From Anabaena catenula FACHB-362 (lineage in GTDB: Bacteria; Cyanobacteriota; Cyanobacteriia; Cyanobacteriales; Nostocaceae), in assembly GCF_014698735.1 (NCBI RefSeq), contig NZ_JACJTQ010000034.1, forward strand, positions 1-64,000: DNA of 64,000 bases, written 5' to 3'. Shown in pieces: positions 1 through 9,282 of this stretch. The stretch's first letter is position 1. Every line of letters starts with the position of its first letter. Under the pieces are notes generated by a model. The model did not search any database. It had not been told where the DNA came from and saw only the letters and a program-made list of their open reading frames with translations. The translations under genes were made by a program, and so were the position numbers.

Positions 1-218
1 GTGAGGATTGCTCTGAATATATTCAAATATACTGCCCATAACGTCTTACCAAAAAATACACTTTTATATTCTTATACCATAATTTAATTCTTTTTCGGAG
101 ATGTCTATTAGTTAAATTCTAGCCTAGAAATTTTAGGATTAAAGTAAAAGTAAGGAAGAGATAATGTTAGGGTTTGTATCTTTTCCTTACCTACAAAATA
201 GGCGATCTCACTAAATCT
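1..218. other. AT-rich non-coding left edge
   Basis: I see no gene here. The stretch is AT-rich and lies beyond the 3' end of the minus-strand DGQHR gene. No clear terminator stem is visible. Confidence 0.5.
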
Positions 219-1061
219 TCACCCCTCTACACTTGGAAAGCCTTCCGTAGGTTGCCAGAGTAGTTTTTTTATTTGCTCCTTTTTAAGGTGTGCATTAAAT
301 GCTTTAATAGTCAAAGCTGCCAAAAAAGTCATTTTTGCTGGTCTAAAAATATGTTCCTCTTCACAAATCAACTTATGTAAAACAAAGGTTGGGCTTTGTG
401 GTTCAGGACTACATTCCTTTTTCCAGATACTTTCAAGCTCACCAAAGAATTCCTCTCCATCATCCATAGCTGTATCTAAAATTAAAAGTGCGGCGAAACC
501 TATCGCTGCACTTTTTCTACCTAATTTTTGAGCGGCTTCAAATGCTGGTAATATAACAGATACATGTTTTTCACCATGTAAGGCTATATTTCTTTCGGTA
601 TATTTTCTTGTGGCAAGCGTGAATTTATGCCTATTTTCTTCTTCTGTTTCTATCCATGCTTTATGTTGTTTGGCTATCGCTGCAAATAATGGAGCTTTTG
701 GAAGTCCTTTAAGACTCATTAAATCGGTTACACTTCTAGGCTTACCAATATCAATTGTCCCAAAAGCAGAATCATCTTCAATTCCCTTTATAACAATAGT
801 TTTAAAAGATTTTCCACTATTTACACATGCGGTCAAACGATGCTGTCCATCTAATAAACGCCCAGTTTCTGAAAATGCAATACTTTCCCCATTTAACATC
901 CATTCACCACGTTTAATGCTATCGGTTAACATTTTTATGTGATCTTTTTTTAGTGGGCGATTACCGTCATTATTATTGTTTAGAATAGTTTCTGCTAATT
1001 CTGGCGTTATTTCAGCAACTCCAGCAACAATATTGCACTCAATAAATTCAATTCCGTCCAT
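219..1061 (-). CDS. DGQHR-motif ParB-like protein
   Basis: A 280-residue soluble protein starting at an ATG. Residues about 15-110 look like a ParB/Srx-type N-terminal domain: a stretch that sets positions to keep (LKKDHIKMLTDSIKRGEW), then GRLLDGQHRLTAC, then a short beta segment and GTIDIGKPRSVTDL. The DGQHR box is the hallmark of a ParB-like family common in phages, plasmids and islands, where it is often assigned to nucleotide or DNA binding. The rest is helical and carries no motif I know. No partner gene is adjacent: upstream is a 745-base gap before psbB. The sequence does not tell what it does. An island or prophage remnant is as likely as a resident gene. Confidence 0.6.
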   Translation of the reverse strand: MDGIEFIECNIVAGVAEITPELAETILNNNNDGNRPLKKDHIKMLTDSIKRGEWMLNGESIAFSETGRLLDGQHRLTACVNSGKSFKTIVIKGIEDDSAFGTIDIGKPRSVTDLMSLKGLPKAPLFAAIAKQHKAWIETEEENRHKFTLATRKYTERNIALHGEKHVSVILPAFEAAQKLGRKSAAIGFAALLILDTAMDDGEEFFGELESIWKKECSPEPQSPTFVLHKLICEEEHIFRPAKMTFLAALTIKAFNAHLKKEQIKKLLWQPTEGFPSVEG

Positions 1062-1806
1062 TTAAACCTGCCATAAAAAGTAAAAAAGGTTAATAATATC
1101 CAGACTATATCAAGAAAAATTATGCCTATCGTCAATATCCAGTATTATACAATTTTTTCGGGATATATACTTAGCTTGGTGACAAATTACAGGCTTTTCC
1201 CGGATTTCTCCCTAATAGCCAGAATTTCTATGCGTCACCTCAGTCTAAAATAAAACTTGTAATTATTCAACAAGCGATAGTGAAGCGCTGCTGCAAGCAG
1301 TTCGCCAGGGAAAACCCCAATTTGGTTTTATGCCGGGTATTGTGGACTTAAAAAACTTCAGCTTTCCAGATAGATCTGATGATAATCAGCAGTAGCTTAG
1401 GGTTTGGTAGCGATATTTGAGACACAAGCTAGGTAATCGCATCTATTTACACGCTTGCAAAGAGTTCCATCAAAAGTTACACTTTTTAAAACATTCTCAT
1501 TTTTCCTTAGCGATCGCGTCAACGCTCAAACAGAAACCTCCTGAAAGTTCACAAGCCCCACCCAAAAGTCTTATCGGCTTTTGCCTGCTGACAAACCCTC
1601 GGCAGTTATACAGGCTTTTCGCAACTCTCAAGGATAAAGCTTTTGTAGCTGATAAGCATTGCTAAACCACAGGCTGATCTGTGGTAAAACTCAAGACTGG
1701 CAATAACAAAAAACTCAGAGACTTCTCTAAGAAACGACCGTCTTTTATGAGAACCTCAGTAAGAAAATTGCTTTGTAAACTAACTCATCTAGGAGGATTG
1801 TAGTCG
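1062..1806. other. Intergenic region upstream of psbB
   Basis: 745 bases between the divergent DGQHR gene and psbB. It holds a short coding-like remnant (1249-1395) and the psbB leader. An AGGAGG ribosome binding site at 1791-1796 precedes psbB. An 82-codon open frame at 1417-1665 has no recognisable protein character. Confidence 0.5.
1249..1395 (+). pseudogene. Possible 3' remnant of a lost gene
   Basis: The frame is open from a stop at 1246-1248 to a TAG at 1393-1395 and has no start of its own. It reads like the soluble C-terminal end of a protein, including SEALLQAVRQGKPQFGFMPG and DLKNFSFPD. The composition is protein-like, unlike the flanks. I do not recognise the family. It could equally be a chance open frame. 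Confidence 0.2.
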
Positions 1807-3336
1807 ATGGGACTACCCTGGTACCGAGTACATACAGTTGTTCTGAACGATCCAGGTCGGCTGATTTCTGTACACTTAATGCACACAGCCCTAGTTGCTG
1901 GCTGGGCTGGCTCAATGGCGCTGTACGAACTGGCCACTTACAACCCCAGTGATCCAGTTCTCAACCCCATGTGGCGACAAGGGATGTTCGTTCTCCCCTT
2001 CATGTCACGGTTAGGTGTCACCCAATCTTGGGGCGGTTGGAGCGTTACTGGCGCTCAAGCAACTGATCCTGGTTTCTGGTCATTTGAAGGCGTGGCTGCG
2101 GCTCACATCGTTCTTTCCGGTCTGTTATTCCTAGCAGCCGTTTGGCACTGGGTTTACTGGGATTTGGAACTTTTTAGAGATCCCCGCACCGGCGAACCTG
2201 CACTAGACTTGCCAAAAATGTTTGGCATTCACCTGTTCTTATCTGGTTTACTTTGTTTTGGTTTTGGTGCTTTCCACCTCACTGGACTATTTGGCCCCGG
2301 TATGTGGGTTTCTGATGCCTTTGGTGTAACTGGTAGCATCCAGGCAGTAGCACCAGAATGGGGACCAGCCGGGTTTAACCCCTATAACCCCGGTGGCGTT
2401 GTGGCACACCACATTGCAGCTGGTGTTGTTGGCATTATTGCTGGTTTATTCCACCTCACAGTTAGACCCCCTGAAAGGCTCTACAAAGCCCTACGGATGG
2501 GGAACATTGAAACAGTACTTTCCAGCAGTATCGCAGCGGTGTTCTTTGCCGCTTTCGTCGTGGCTGGTACTATGTGGTACGGTAACGCTACCACCCCTAT
2601 CGAACTGTTTGGCCCTACCCGTTATCAGTGGGATCAAGGCTACTTCCGTCAAGAAATTGAGCGCCGTGTGCAAACTAGTGTTGGACAAGGTGCAAGCCTT
2701 ACAGAAGCTTGGTCACAAATCCCCGAAAAACTGGCTTTCTACGATTACGTAGGTAATAGTCCCGCCAAAGGTGGTCTGTTCCGTACAGGGCCAATGGTTA
2801 AGGGTGATGGCATTGCTCAATCTTGGCAAGGTCACGCGGTATTCAAAGATTCTGAAGGTCGGGAACTGACAGTCCGTCGTTTACCTAACTTCTTTGAAAC
2901 CTTCCCAGTAATTCTGACTGATGCTGATGGTGTTATCCGCGCTGATATCCCCTTCCGTCGGGCAGAATCCAAATACAGCTTTGAGCAAACAGGCGTTACT
3001 GTTAGCTTCTACGGCGGTGATCTCAATGGCAAAACCTTTACAGATCCTGCTGATGTGAAGAAATATGCCCGTAAGGCTCAAGGCGGCGAAATATTTGAAT
3101 TTGACCGGGAAACCTTGAACTCAGATGGCGTATTCCGCACATCTCCCAGAGGTTGGTTTACCTTTGGTCACGCTGTATTTGCGCTGCTGTTCTTCTTTGG
3201 ACACCTGTGGCACGGTTCTCGGACAATCTACCGAGACGTATTTGCTGGTGTGGAAGCAGATCTAGAAGAGCAAGTAGAATGGGGTCTGTTCCAGAAAGTG
3301 GGTGACAAATCAACCCGCCGGAAAGAAGCTCTCTAA
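1807..3336 (+). CDS. psbB: Photosystem II CP47 chlorophyll apoprotein
   Basis: A 509-residue protein, the usual length of CP47, the inner antenna of photosystem II in the thylakoid membrane. The N-terminus [18 protein letters not shown] is typical of the family. Six transmembrane helices carry the chlorophyll-binding histidines (for example [43 protein letters not shown]). The large lumenal loop lies between helices five and six (about residues 260-440). The start ATG has an AGGAGG ribosome binding site 10 bases upstream. psbT follows 102 bases downstream on the same strand, the usual psbB-psbT arrangement. Nothing in the sequence is irregular. Confidence 0.98.
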   Translation: MGLPWYRVHTVVLNDPGRLISVHLMHTALVAGWAGSMALYELATYNPSDPVLNPMWRQGMFVLPFMSRLGVTQSWGGWSVTGAQATDPGFWSFEGVAAAHIVLSGLLFLAAVWHWVYWDLELFRDPRTGEPALDLPKMFGIHLFLSGLLCFGFGAFHLTGLFGPGMWVSDAFGVTGSIQAVAPEWGPAGFNPYNPGGVVAHHIAAGVVGIIAGLFHLTVRPPERLYKALRMGNIETVLSSSIAAVFFAAFVVAGTMWYGNATTPIELFGPTRYQWDQGYFRQEIERRVQTSVGQGASLTEAWSQIPEKLAFYDYVGNSPAKGGLFRTGPMVKGDGIAQSWQGHAVFKDSEGRELTVRRLPNFFETFPVILTDADGVIRADIPFRRAESKYSFEQTGVTVSFYGGDLNGKTFTDPADVKKYARKAQGGEIFEFDRETLNSDGVFRTSPRGWFTFGHAVFALLFFFGHLWHGSRTIYRDVFAGVEADLEEQVEWGLFQKVGDKSTRRKEAL

Positions 3337-3438
3337 TTCTTGGGGAACTGGGCATTAGGAACTGGGGATATTATCCAACACCTAATCCCAGTCCTTGGTA
3401 CACTAATATTACTGGCTGGATAAACAGGAACTCGTAAT

Positions 3439-3543
3439 ATGGAAAGTGTTGCATACATCTTGATTTTGACTTTGGCAATAGGCGTTCTCTTTTTTGCGAT
3501 CGCATTCCGCGAACCTCCCCGCTTTGAAAGAAAAGATAAGTAG
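3439..3543 (+). CDS. psbT: Photosystem II protein T
   Basis: A 34-residue single-helix thylakoid protein. The sequence starts MESVAYILILTLAIG and ends FREPPRFERKDK, matching PsbT in length and in the hydrophobic helix plus short charged tail. It sits at the photosystem II dimer interface next to CP47. Its position 102 bases after psbB fits co-transcription. A HIP1 octamer lies inside the gene. A hairpin at 3576-3620 probably closes the transcript. Confidence 0.93.
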   Translation: MESVAYILILTLAIGVLFFAIAFREPPRFERKDK

Positions 3544-3575
3544 ATTCCTATTACCAGGCTTGTAAAGCAATCTAA

Positions 3576-3620
3576 AGATTCTATCCGTTGCCGCCTGTTT
3601 TAGGTAGCAACGGATAATCT
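3576..3620 (+). terminator. Hairpin after psbT
   Basis: AGATT plus ATCCGTTGC (3576-3591) pairs with GCAACGGAT plus AATCT (3607-3620), with a two-base bulge and a 15-base loop. A T-rich stretch follows. Probable end of the psbB-psbT transcript. Confidence 0.6.
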
Positions 3621-3788
3621 TGCGATTTTCTTTTGCTAAACTTGTGAGGCTACAACTGCCAACTACTGAAAAACTTTTTGATATGTGATATAATTTCCTA
3701 TCTGGAAGTTGATATGTGTGAACCTAGCTCTTCTGCGCTAGGATAAACAAAGGTGTAAGTGTAAACTTCTTTAAAAAAAGCCCTTACC

Positions 3789-3871
3789 CGTTGTGGGACA
3801 GACAATGGATGCTTGTGGAGGGTAAAGTCATTAGACTCCCCGTGAAGCAAGAATCTGCTTTTCTTAATTAG
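3789..3871 (+). pseudogene. Putative scar of a TnpB 3' end
   Basis: Read in two frames, this stretch gives RCGTDNGCLWRVKSLDSP and then VKQESAFLN before a stop. That resembles the degenerate C-terminal tail typical of cyanobacterial IS200/IS605 TnpB proteins (a GHTDNxC stretch, then SVKQE), as I recall them. The GTGAAGCAAGAATCTGC stretch is the part I recognise best. A short hairpin (TCTGCTT/AAGCAGA) overlaps it. No other part of the element is present. It sits in the rps1 leader. Confidence 0.35.
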
Positions 3872-3944
3872 AAGCAGACTGTCAAATACACATTGTTAAT
3901 TGTGGCAAAAACTTGACGGAGAACAGAACCAGGAACAAATCAGC

Positions 3945-5018
3945 ATGGTCAATCAGAACTTAACCGCTACAGAAATTGGATTTACTCACGAAGATTTCGC
4001 TGCTCTACTCGATAAGTACGATTATCACTTTAGCCCTGGTGATGTTGTGCCAGGTACAGTTTTCAGTATAGAGCCGCGCGGCGCTCTGATTGACATCGGT
4101 GCTAAAACAGCAGCATACATACCTATACAGGAAATGTCTATTAACCGGGTGGATAGCCCGGAAGAAGTCTTACAATCAAACGAAACACGGGAATTTTTCA
4201 TCCTCACTGATGAAAACGAAGATGGTCAGTTAACCCTTTCCATTCGTCGTATTGAATACATGAGGGCATGGGAAAGAGTACGGCAGTTACAAGCAGAAGA
4301 TGCTACTGTCCGTTCTGGTGTGTTTGCCACTAACCGTGGGGGAGCATTGGTACGAATTGAGGGATTGCGCGGCTTTATCCCCGGCTCCCACATCAGTACC
4401 CGCAAACCTAAAGAAGAATTGGTAGGCGAAGAACTACCGTTGAAATTCCTAGAAGTAGACGAAGAACGTAATCGCTTAGTTCTCTCTCATCGTCGGGCGC
4501 TAGTTGAGCGCAAGATGAACCGCTTGGAAGTTGGTGAAGTAGTAATTGGTACTGTTCGCGGTATTAAGCCCTACGGTGCATTCATCGACATTGGTGGTGT
4601 TAGCGGACTACTCCACATTTCTGAGATTTCCCACGAGCATATTGACACACCTCACAGCGTCTTCAATGTCAATGATGAAGTGAAAGTGATGATCATTGAC
4701 TTGGATGCAGAAAGAGGACGGATTTCTCTGTCTACCAAACAGTTGGAACCTGAACCCGGTGACATGATTAAGAACCGTGATTTGGTCTATGATAAGGCCG
4801 AAGAAATGGCAGCTAAGTATAGGGAACAGATGTTAGCGAAACAGCAAGGTATCACTGCGACACCAGTGGAATCAGTAGAAGCTGTGGAAGTTGCAGAAGC
4901 TGTGGAAGCTGTAGAAACTGTGGAAGCAGTAGAAGCTGTGGAAGTTGCAGAAACTGAAGCAGAAATCCCACCAGCAACTGAAACTGATGAAGAGATCCCA
5001 GCCGCTATTGAAGAGTAA
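3945..5018 (+). CDS. rps1: 30S ribosomal protein S1 (cyanobacterial three-domain type)
   Basis: A 357-residue RNA-binding ribosomal protein that helps load mRNA on the 30S subunit. Three S1 (OB-fold) domains are visible: about residues 33-100 (GDVVPGTVFSIEPRGALIDI), 118-185 (VRSGVFATNRGGALVRIEG) and 205-275 (GEVVIGTVRGIKPYGAFIDI). I chose ATG 3945, which has AGGA about 10 bases upstream, over a TTG 45 bases earlier. The last 45 residues are an acidic low-complexity tail of VEA/VAE units encoded by a short tandem DNA repeat. A strong terminator follows at 5069. The leader carries a possible TnpB scar. Confidence 0.9.
   Translation: MVNQNLTATEIGFTHEDFAALLDKYDYHFSPGDVVPGTVFSIEPRGALIDIGAKTAAYIPIQEMSINRVDSPEEVLQSNETREFFILTDENEDGQLTLSIRRIEYMRAWERVRQLQAEDATVRSGVFATNRGGALVRIEGLRGFIPGSHISTRKPKEELVGEELPLKFLEVDEERNRLVLSHRRALVERKMNRLEVGEVVIGTVRGIKPYGAFIDIGGVSGLLHISEISHEHIDTPHSVFNVNDEVKVMIIDLDAERGRISLSTKQLEPEPGDMIKNRDLVYDKAEEMAAKYREQMLAKQQGITATPVESVEAVEVAEAVEAVETVEAVEAVEVAETEAEIPPATETDEEIPAAIEE
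4869..4950 (+). repeat. Tandem repeat in the rps1 tail
   Basis: Degenerate tandem units of about 9-12 bases based on GAAGCTGTG encode alternating Val, Glu and Ala. Repeat length probably varies between strains. Confidence 0.6.
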
Positions 5019-5068
5019 TACATTGTTAGTTGCAGTAACTTGCAACTTAGCGCATCAAATCATTTAAT

Positions 5069-5093
5069 AAAGAGGGATTTTCCCTCTTTTTTT
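5069..5093 (+). terminator. rps1 intrinsic terminator
   Basis: AAAGAGGGA (5069-5077) pairs with TCCCTCTTT (5081-5089) across a three-base loop and runs into a T tract. Classic Rho-independent form. Confidence 0.85.
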
Positions 5094-5117
5094 GTGCTAA
5101 TAGGGGATTAATAACTG

Positions 5118-5852
5118 ATGCCGACTATTAAATGTAGAGAAATCAAGTTTTCTGATATTCAGGCAATTTTATTTGATAAAAATGGGACTTTAGAAGACTC
5201 AGAAGCCTATTTGCGATCGCTTGGACAAAGAGGCGCACGAATGATAGACGCGCAAATTCCCGGAATTGGGGAACCTTTATTGATGGCTTTTGGTATTAAT
5301 AGCGATAAATTAGATCCTGCTGGTTTAATAGCAGTAGCCAGTCGCCGAGAAACAGAAGTCGCCGCAGCTGCATATATTGCCGAAACTGGTCGAGGATGGT
5401 TTGAGTCTTTAAAAATCGCCCGTCAAGCTTTGGAAGAAGCTGAACAATACATTGATAGAACTCCTTCACCGCTGTTTGTGGGTAGCTTGGAGGTGCTGAA
5501 GTCTTTATCAGCAGCAGGTTTAAAACTTGGCATCCTCTCAGCCGCCACAACTCAAGATGTGTCGAAATTTGTCACCCATCACCAGTTAGGCAATTATCTT
5601 CAACTCGAAATGGGAGTTGATGAAGGACCAAGTAAACCAGATCCAGTACTATTTTTGCAAGCTTGCCAAAATTTGGGAGTAGACCCAGGTAAAACACTCA
5701 TGGTAGGTGATTCCGTCGGTGATATGCAAATGGCGCGGAATGCTCAAGCCGCAGGTTGCATTGGTATTACTTGGATTGGTAATTCAGGTAATGTTCAAGG
5801 TGCAGATGTGGTAATTAACCAGCTTGATGAAATCCAGGTTATGGAATTTTGA
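5118..5852 (+). CDS. HAD-superfamily hydrolase
   Basis: A 244-residue phosphatase-like protein of the haloacid dehalogenase superfamily. Motif I is ILFDKNGTLED near residue 16. Motif II is the Ser in GILSAAT near residue 140. Motif III is the Lys in GPSKPDP. Motif IV is MVGDSVGDMQMA near residue 195. A helical cap lies between motifs I and II, as in the phosphoglycolate phosphatase-like subgroup. Most members read DxDGT in motif I; here the second Asp is Asn, which would weaken general acid/base catalysis. The substrate cannot be read from the sequence. The gene stands alone, convergent with the WD40 gene. Confidence 0.8.
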   Translation: MPTIKCREIKFSDIQAILFDKNGTLEDSEAYLRSLGQRGARMIDAQIPGIGEPLLMAFGINSDKLDPAGLIAVASRRETEVAAAAYIAETGRGWFESLKIARQALEEAEQYIDRTPSPLFVGSLEVLKSLSAAGLKLGILSAATTQDVSKFVTHHQLGNYLQLEMGVDEGPSKPDPVLFLQACQNLGVDPGKTLMVGDSVGDMQMARNAQAAGCIGITWIGNSGNVQGADVVINQLDEIQVMEF

Positions 5853-5882
5853 TTTGGCGGCATCTGCACTTTACACATAGAC

Positions 5883-5920
5883 TCCAAATCAAAATTTTAA
5901 ATTAATTAATTTAAATTTGG
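5883..5920. terminator. AT-rich hairpin between convergent genes
   Basis: CCAAAT at the left pairs with ATTTGG at the right around an AT-rich near-palindrome. It could serve both the HAD gene (plus) and the WD40 gene (minus). Confidence 0.5.
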
Positions 5921-5924
5921 AATT

Positions 5925-5947
5925 GTCAACTCACCGCAGGAGTTGAC
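5925..5947 (-). terminator. Hairpin after the WD40 gene
   Basis: GTCAACTC (5925-5932) pairs perfectly with GAGTTGAC (5940-5947). It begins 5 bases past the WD40 stop codon, reading on the minus strand. Confidence 0.55.
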
Positions 5948-5951
5948 GATA

Positions 5952-7967
5952 TCAATCATGCTGCCAAATTTTGATAGTATTATCCGCACCACCACTAATT
6001 ATAGTTTTTCCATCAGGGCTGAAAGCTACACAATAAACAGTTAATGAATGTTCTGAGAGAGTATTGATTAATTCTTTTGTCCCTAGATGCCAAAGCTTAA
6101 TTGTTTTATCATTACTGCAACTGGCTAAAGTCTTACCATCAGGACTAAAAGCAACACTGGTTACACAATTGGTATGGCCGTAATATGTGTGAATCAGATC
6201 TCCTGTCGCCAAATCCCAAAGTTTAATTGTATTATTATCACTACCAGTGGCAAAAATTTTCCCCTCAGGGCTAATTGCTATAGTATTAACAGACTCTTGA
6301 TTGGTAATGGTAATATCTACCATACCAGTTTTTAGATTCCAGATCTTGATACTTTGATCACAACCACCGCTAATGAGATTTTGACCATCTATACTAAAGA
6401 CAATTGAGTTAATAGAATTTTCATGTGCGGTGAGAGTATACATTAACTTTTCATTGCTTAAGTCCCATATCTTAACTGTTGAATCTAAACTTCCAGTGGC
6501 ATAAGTTTTACCATCAGGACTAAAAGCAACTGAAGTTAAACCACCTGAATGCTCAATGAATGTTTTACCTTTAAGGGAATGCCATAGCTTAAATGTTTTG
6601 TCATAGCTACCACTCGCAATGGTCTGTCCATCAGGGGAAAAAGTAACGGAGCGAACATAGTTTGAATGCCCAGTTAATGTATGAATTATTTCACCAGTTT
6701 CTATATTCCAAACTTTAATGTTGTGATCTGCACTTCCACTAGCAAAGGTTTTGCCATCAGGGTTGACAGCAACAGAAAAAATTTGATCGGAATGCCCATA
6801 AAGCGTATTAACACAGCGCCAAAATTTTGGTCTTTCTTTTTGAGAACTGGCTAATACTTTCAATTCATTATTATAAATATTTCTATATGTTTGCCTAATT
6901 AATTTTAGCTTTTCCATCATTTTATCAGTCCATATTGAAGGAAAATCTGAACCTAATTTAAATAACTGAGGTTCATAATTAGGGTTGATATTCAAGTAGT
7001 ACCAATCTGCTAAAAATGCTGCTAATAGCTTATGCAGAATCACAATAGTTTGCCTAATTGCCCGCCAACACTTAGTTTCATCATTTCCTGCTTCTTCTAG
7101 TTGTCTTTTGAGTTCTTCCCAGTTCAAAGGTTCAAAAGATAAAGATACTGGCTCTTGTAGTCCCCAAAATCTAACATTAAAGTAAATTTCATGGTCTGTA
7201 ATATCAGTGTAAATAATTGCTGTGGGTACAGCAGATAAAATCGTTTCCAACTGCTTGACTTCAGCATCGAAAACTGAGCGCTCAAAATATTTACCATAAA
7301 ATTCTACAGGGCAGAAATCACTACCAAGGGGATAATAATTCTCTAAAAATAATTTTAATTGATTGCGGATTTCTTTTTTGAGACTATCACGGAATGATAT
7401 GGGAAAGTCATCGCTAATATCTGGTGGAGGAACTAACATCAATAAACGTGGTTTCTTTTGTTCATCTACAAAAATTCTTTGTGCTTCATCACGACTTAAG
7501 ACACCCGGCCACTTCTGCTGGTCAAAAATTCCCTGAATTTCTTTTTGTTTAAGTGCGATTTCATTAGCAGTTGTTTCTCGGCTCAAATCTAGATATAAGA
7601 TGCTTAACTTACTTCTATCTTCTATTTCTTCTTGCTTAATTTGCTGCAACCTTTCCTCTTTTCCATCTCCATCTGCTGGAATTTGTAAATTTGTCTCAGT
7701 ACGTATTTTTTGAATTTGTAAGAATTCTTTTTTTCTGGCTTCTCGACGATTGTAATAGTCTATTTCTGCCTGAAGCACTCGCTGATCTTGTCTAACTTCC
7801 TGAACTTTGGCAGGTAAATTAATGATATTTTCCTGAAAAAGAGTTTGGTTAATAAACGCTGAGATAATGCGGTTAGTGGTATGAGTAACAAAACCGACAG
7901 CAGCACCAACAGTATCAAATGCCATAGAATCTTTAAGCTGACTATTTACTATTTTTGTCAACTTCAT
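5952..7967 (-). CDS. WD40 beta-propeller protein with a long N-terminal region
   Basis: A 671-residue protein. From about residue 385 to the end there are seven WD40 repeats (units ending VWNIETGE, LWHSLKGK, IWDLSNEK, IWNLKTGM, LWDLATGD, LWHLGTKE, IWQHD). Seven blades make one closed propeller, normally a protein-binding platform. The N-terminal half has a charged coiled-coil stretch (about residues 55-95) and a mixed alpha/beta region with a long hydrophobic helix near residue 310 (TIVILHKLLAAFLADWYYLN) that I cannot assign. In cyanobacteria such propellers are often fused to signalling or conflict-system effectors. No kinase, NACHT or protease motif is visible here. The gene stands alone. 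Confidence 0.85.
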   Translation of the reverse strand: MKLTKIVNSQLKDSMAFDTVGAAVGFVTHTTNRIISAFINQTLFQENIINLPAKVQEVRQDQRVLQAEIDYYNRREARKKEFLQIQKIRTETNLQIPADGDGKEERLQQIKQEEIEDRSKLSILYLDLSRETTANEIALKQKEIQGIFDQQKWPGVLSRDEAQRIFVDEQKKPRLLMLVPPPDISDDFPISFRDSLKKEIRNQLKLFLENYYPLGSDFCPVEFYGKYFERSVFDAEVKQLETILSAVPTAIIYTDITDHEIYFNVRFWGLQEPVSLSFEPLNWEELKRQLEEAGNDETKCWRAIRQTIVILHKLLAAFLADWYYLNINPNYEPQLFKLGSDFPSIWTDKMMEKLKLIRQTYRNIYNNELKVLASSQKERPKFWRCVNTLYGHSDQIFSVAVNPDGKTFASGSADHNIKVWNIETGEIIHTLTGHSNYVRSVTFSPDGQTIASGSYDKTFKLWHSLKGKTFIEHSGGLTSVAFSPDGKTYATGSLDSTVKIWDLSNEKLMYTLTAHENSINSIVFSIDGQNLISGGCDQSIKIWNLKTGMVDITITNQESVNTIAISPEGKIFATGSDNNTIKLWDLATGDLIHTYYGHTNCVTSVAFSPDGKTLASCSNDKTIKLWHLGTKELINTLSEHSLTVYCVAFSPDGKTIISGGADNTIKIWQHD

Positions 7968-8265
7968 TATGTCAATTTTATTTGTTGATGTTATCAGTGT
8001 ATAGATTATGGTATTGGTATTAAATCTGTTTAATGACCCAATATCAAATATTTCACCCCTAATATAGTGTCCGGTTTACTGTTTATCATTAAGCAAGCGC
8101 GCGGAGAGTTTTTTGATCTGCAATTAACCGGACTTAATATAATCAGCTCTTGTGCAGATGGTTTATGCCATGGGGTAGATAGAGATAATGGAGCAGGTAA
8201 AAAGGGAGACAATTTTTCACTACTGTAACTTAAACCCTGCTCCTAGATTTGTGGTTGAAGTTCTT
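7968..8265. other. Gap between WD40 gene and cysA
   Basis: No gene is supported. An inverted repeat at 8069-8133 is the only structure seen. Confidence 0.5.
8069..8133. repeat. Spaced inverted repeat
   Basis: GTCCGGTT (8069-8076) and AACCGGAC (8126-8133) are perfect inverted repeats separated by 49 bases. This could be a small non-autonomous element or a remnant of insertion sequence ends. Confidence 0.35.
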
Positions 8266-9282
8266 TTAAATCGAATAATAAATAGGGAATGACTTAGCGT
8301 CTTTGGGTTTGACATACACACGCTCTTGTGGTTCTAATTTCAACTCATCAAAGCGATCACGTGTTAAATGTGCTGTCACCATTTGCCCATCATCTAACGC
8401 TAATTCTACTTGAATTTCCCAACCCAGATGAATCACACGGTTAACTTTAGCAGGTGCAGTTGTACCGTTAGCGACCTTTTCCACGATCACATCTTGCGGA
8501 CGCAAAAATACTTCTGGGTTGACAGAATCGAAACCACTGCTTTGGAAAATTTTGGAAGAACTTGGTAATACGTTCACAGGGCCAATAAAACTCATCACAA
8601 AGGCTGACGCAGGATGGTCGTAAATTTGCGCTGGAGTCCCTACCTGTTCAACTTTTCCTTTATTCATCACTACGATTTCATCTGCCACTTCCATTGCTTC
8701 TTCTTGGTCGTGGGTAACGAAAACCGTGGTGACATGAACTTCATCATGGAGACGACGCAACCAAGCGCGTAAATCTTTACGGACTTTGGCATCTAATGCG
8801 CCAAATGGTTCATCTAGTAATAATACATTCGGTTCTACAGCCAATGCTCTAGCTAAGGCTACCCGTTGTCTTTGACCACCAGAAAGCTGAGAGGGATAGC
8901 GATCGCCTAATCCACTCAATTGTACCAATTCTAATAACTGCTCTACTCTTCCCTTAATCTTCTTTGGCGGTGCTTTGCGAATTTCTAAGCCAAAAGCGAT
9001 ATTTTGTCGCACAGTCAAATGCTTAAATAGAGCATAGTGCTGAAATACAAAGCCAATATTTCGTTCTTGCACACTTTGATATGTTGCATCCTTCCCAGTC
9101 AGTAATATTTTGCCACTATCGGGCATTTCTAAACCGGATATTAACCGCAGTAAAGTAGATTTCCCAGACCCAGATGGACCTAGTAAAGCAACCAGTGAAC
9201 CACTGTTAATTTCTAGACTTACCTGATCAACCGCTTGGAAACTGCCAAATCGCTTAGAGACATTCTCAACTACTATGCCCAC
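8266..9282 (-). CDS. cysA: Sulfate/thiosulfate ABC transporter ATPase
   Basis: A 338-residue ATPase that would drive sulfate uptake at the plasma membrane. It has Walker [11 protein letters not shown]-loop VFQHYALF, signature [16 protein letters not shown], Walker [13 protein letters not shown] and the switch His in VTHD, all intact. A C-terminal TOBE-like domain (about residues 240-338, with [13 protein letters not shown]) is typical of CysA. The start is a GTG. No permease (cysT, cysW) or binding protein gene is adjacent, so it must act with subunits encoded elsewhere. Another CUT1/MOI-type importer ATPase is possible, but the domain layout favours CysA. Confidence 0.85.
   Translation of the reverse strand: MGIVVENVSKRFGSFQAVDQVSLEINSGSLVALLGPSGSGKSTLLRLISGLEMPDSGKILLTGKDATYQSVQERNIGFVFQHYALFKHLTVRQNIAFGLEIRKAPPKKIKGRVEQLLELVQLSGLGDRYPSQLSGGQRQRVALARALAVEPNVLLLDEPFGALDAKVRKDLRAWLRRLHDEVHVTTVFVTHDQEEAMEVADEIVVMNKGKVEQVGTPAQIYDHPASAFVMSFIGPVNVLPSSSKIFQSSGFDSVNPEVFLRPQDVIVEKVANGTTAPAKVNRVIHLGWEIQVELALDDGQMVTAHLTRDRFDELKLEPQERVYVKPKDAKSFPIYYSI

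Noticed and set aside
610-942. 110-codon frame opposite the DGQHR gene
   Set aside because: It is antisense to a gene with clear motifs and has no features of its own.
1417-1665. 82-codon open frame upstream of psbB
   Set aside because: No good start or ribosome binding site, odd composition, no recognisable family; it overlaps the psbB leader.
3900-3944. Longer rps1 start at TTG 3900
   Set aside because: ATG 3945 has a ribosome binding site and gives the family N-terminus; the extra codons follow the transposon-like scar.
8030-8212. 60-codon minus-strand frame between the WD40 gene and cysA
   Set aside because: It spans an inverted repeat and has no protein-like pattern.
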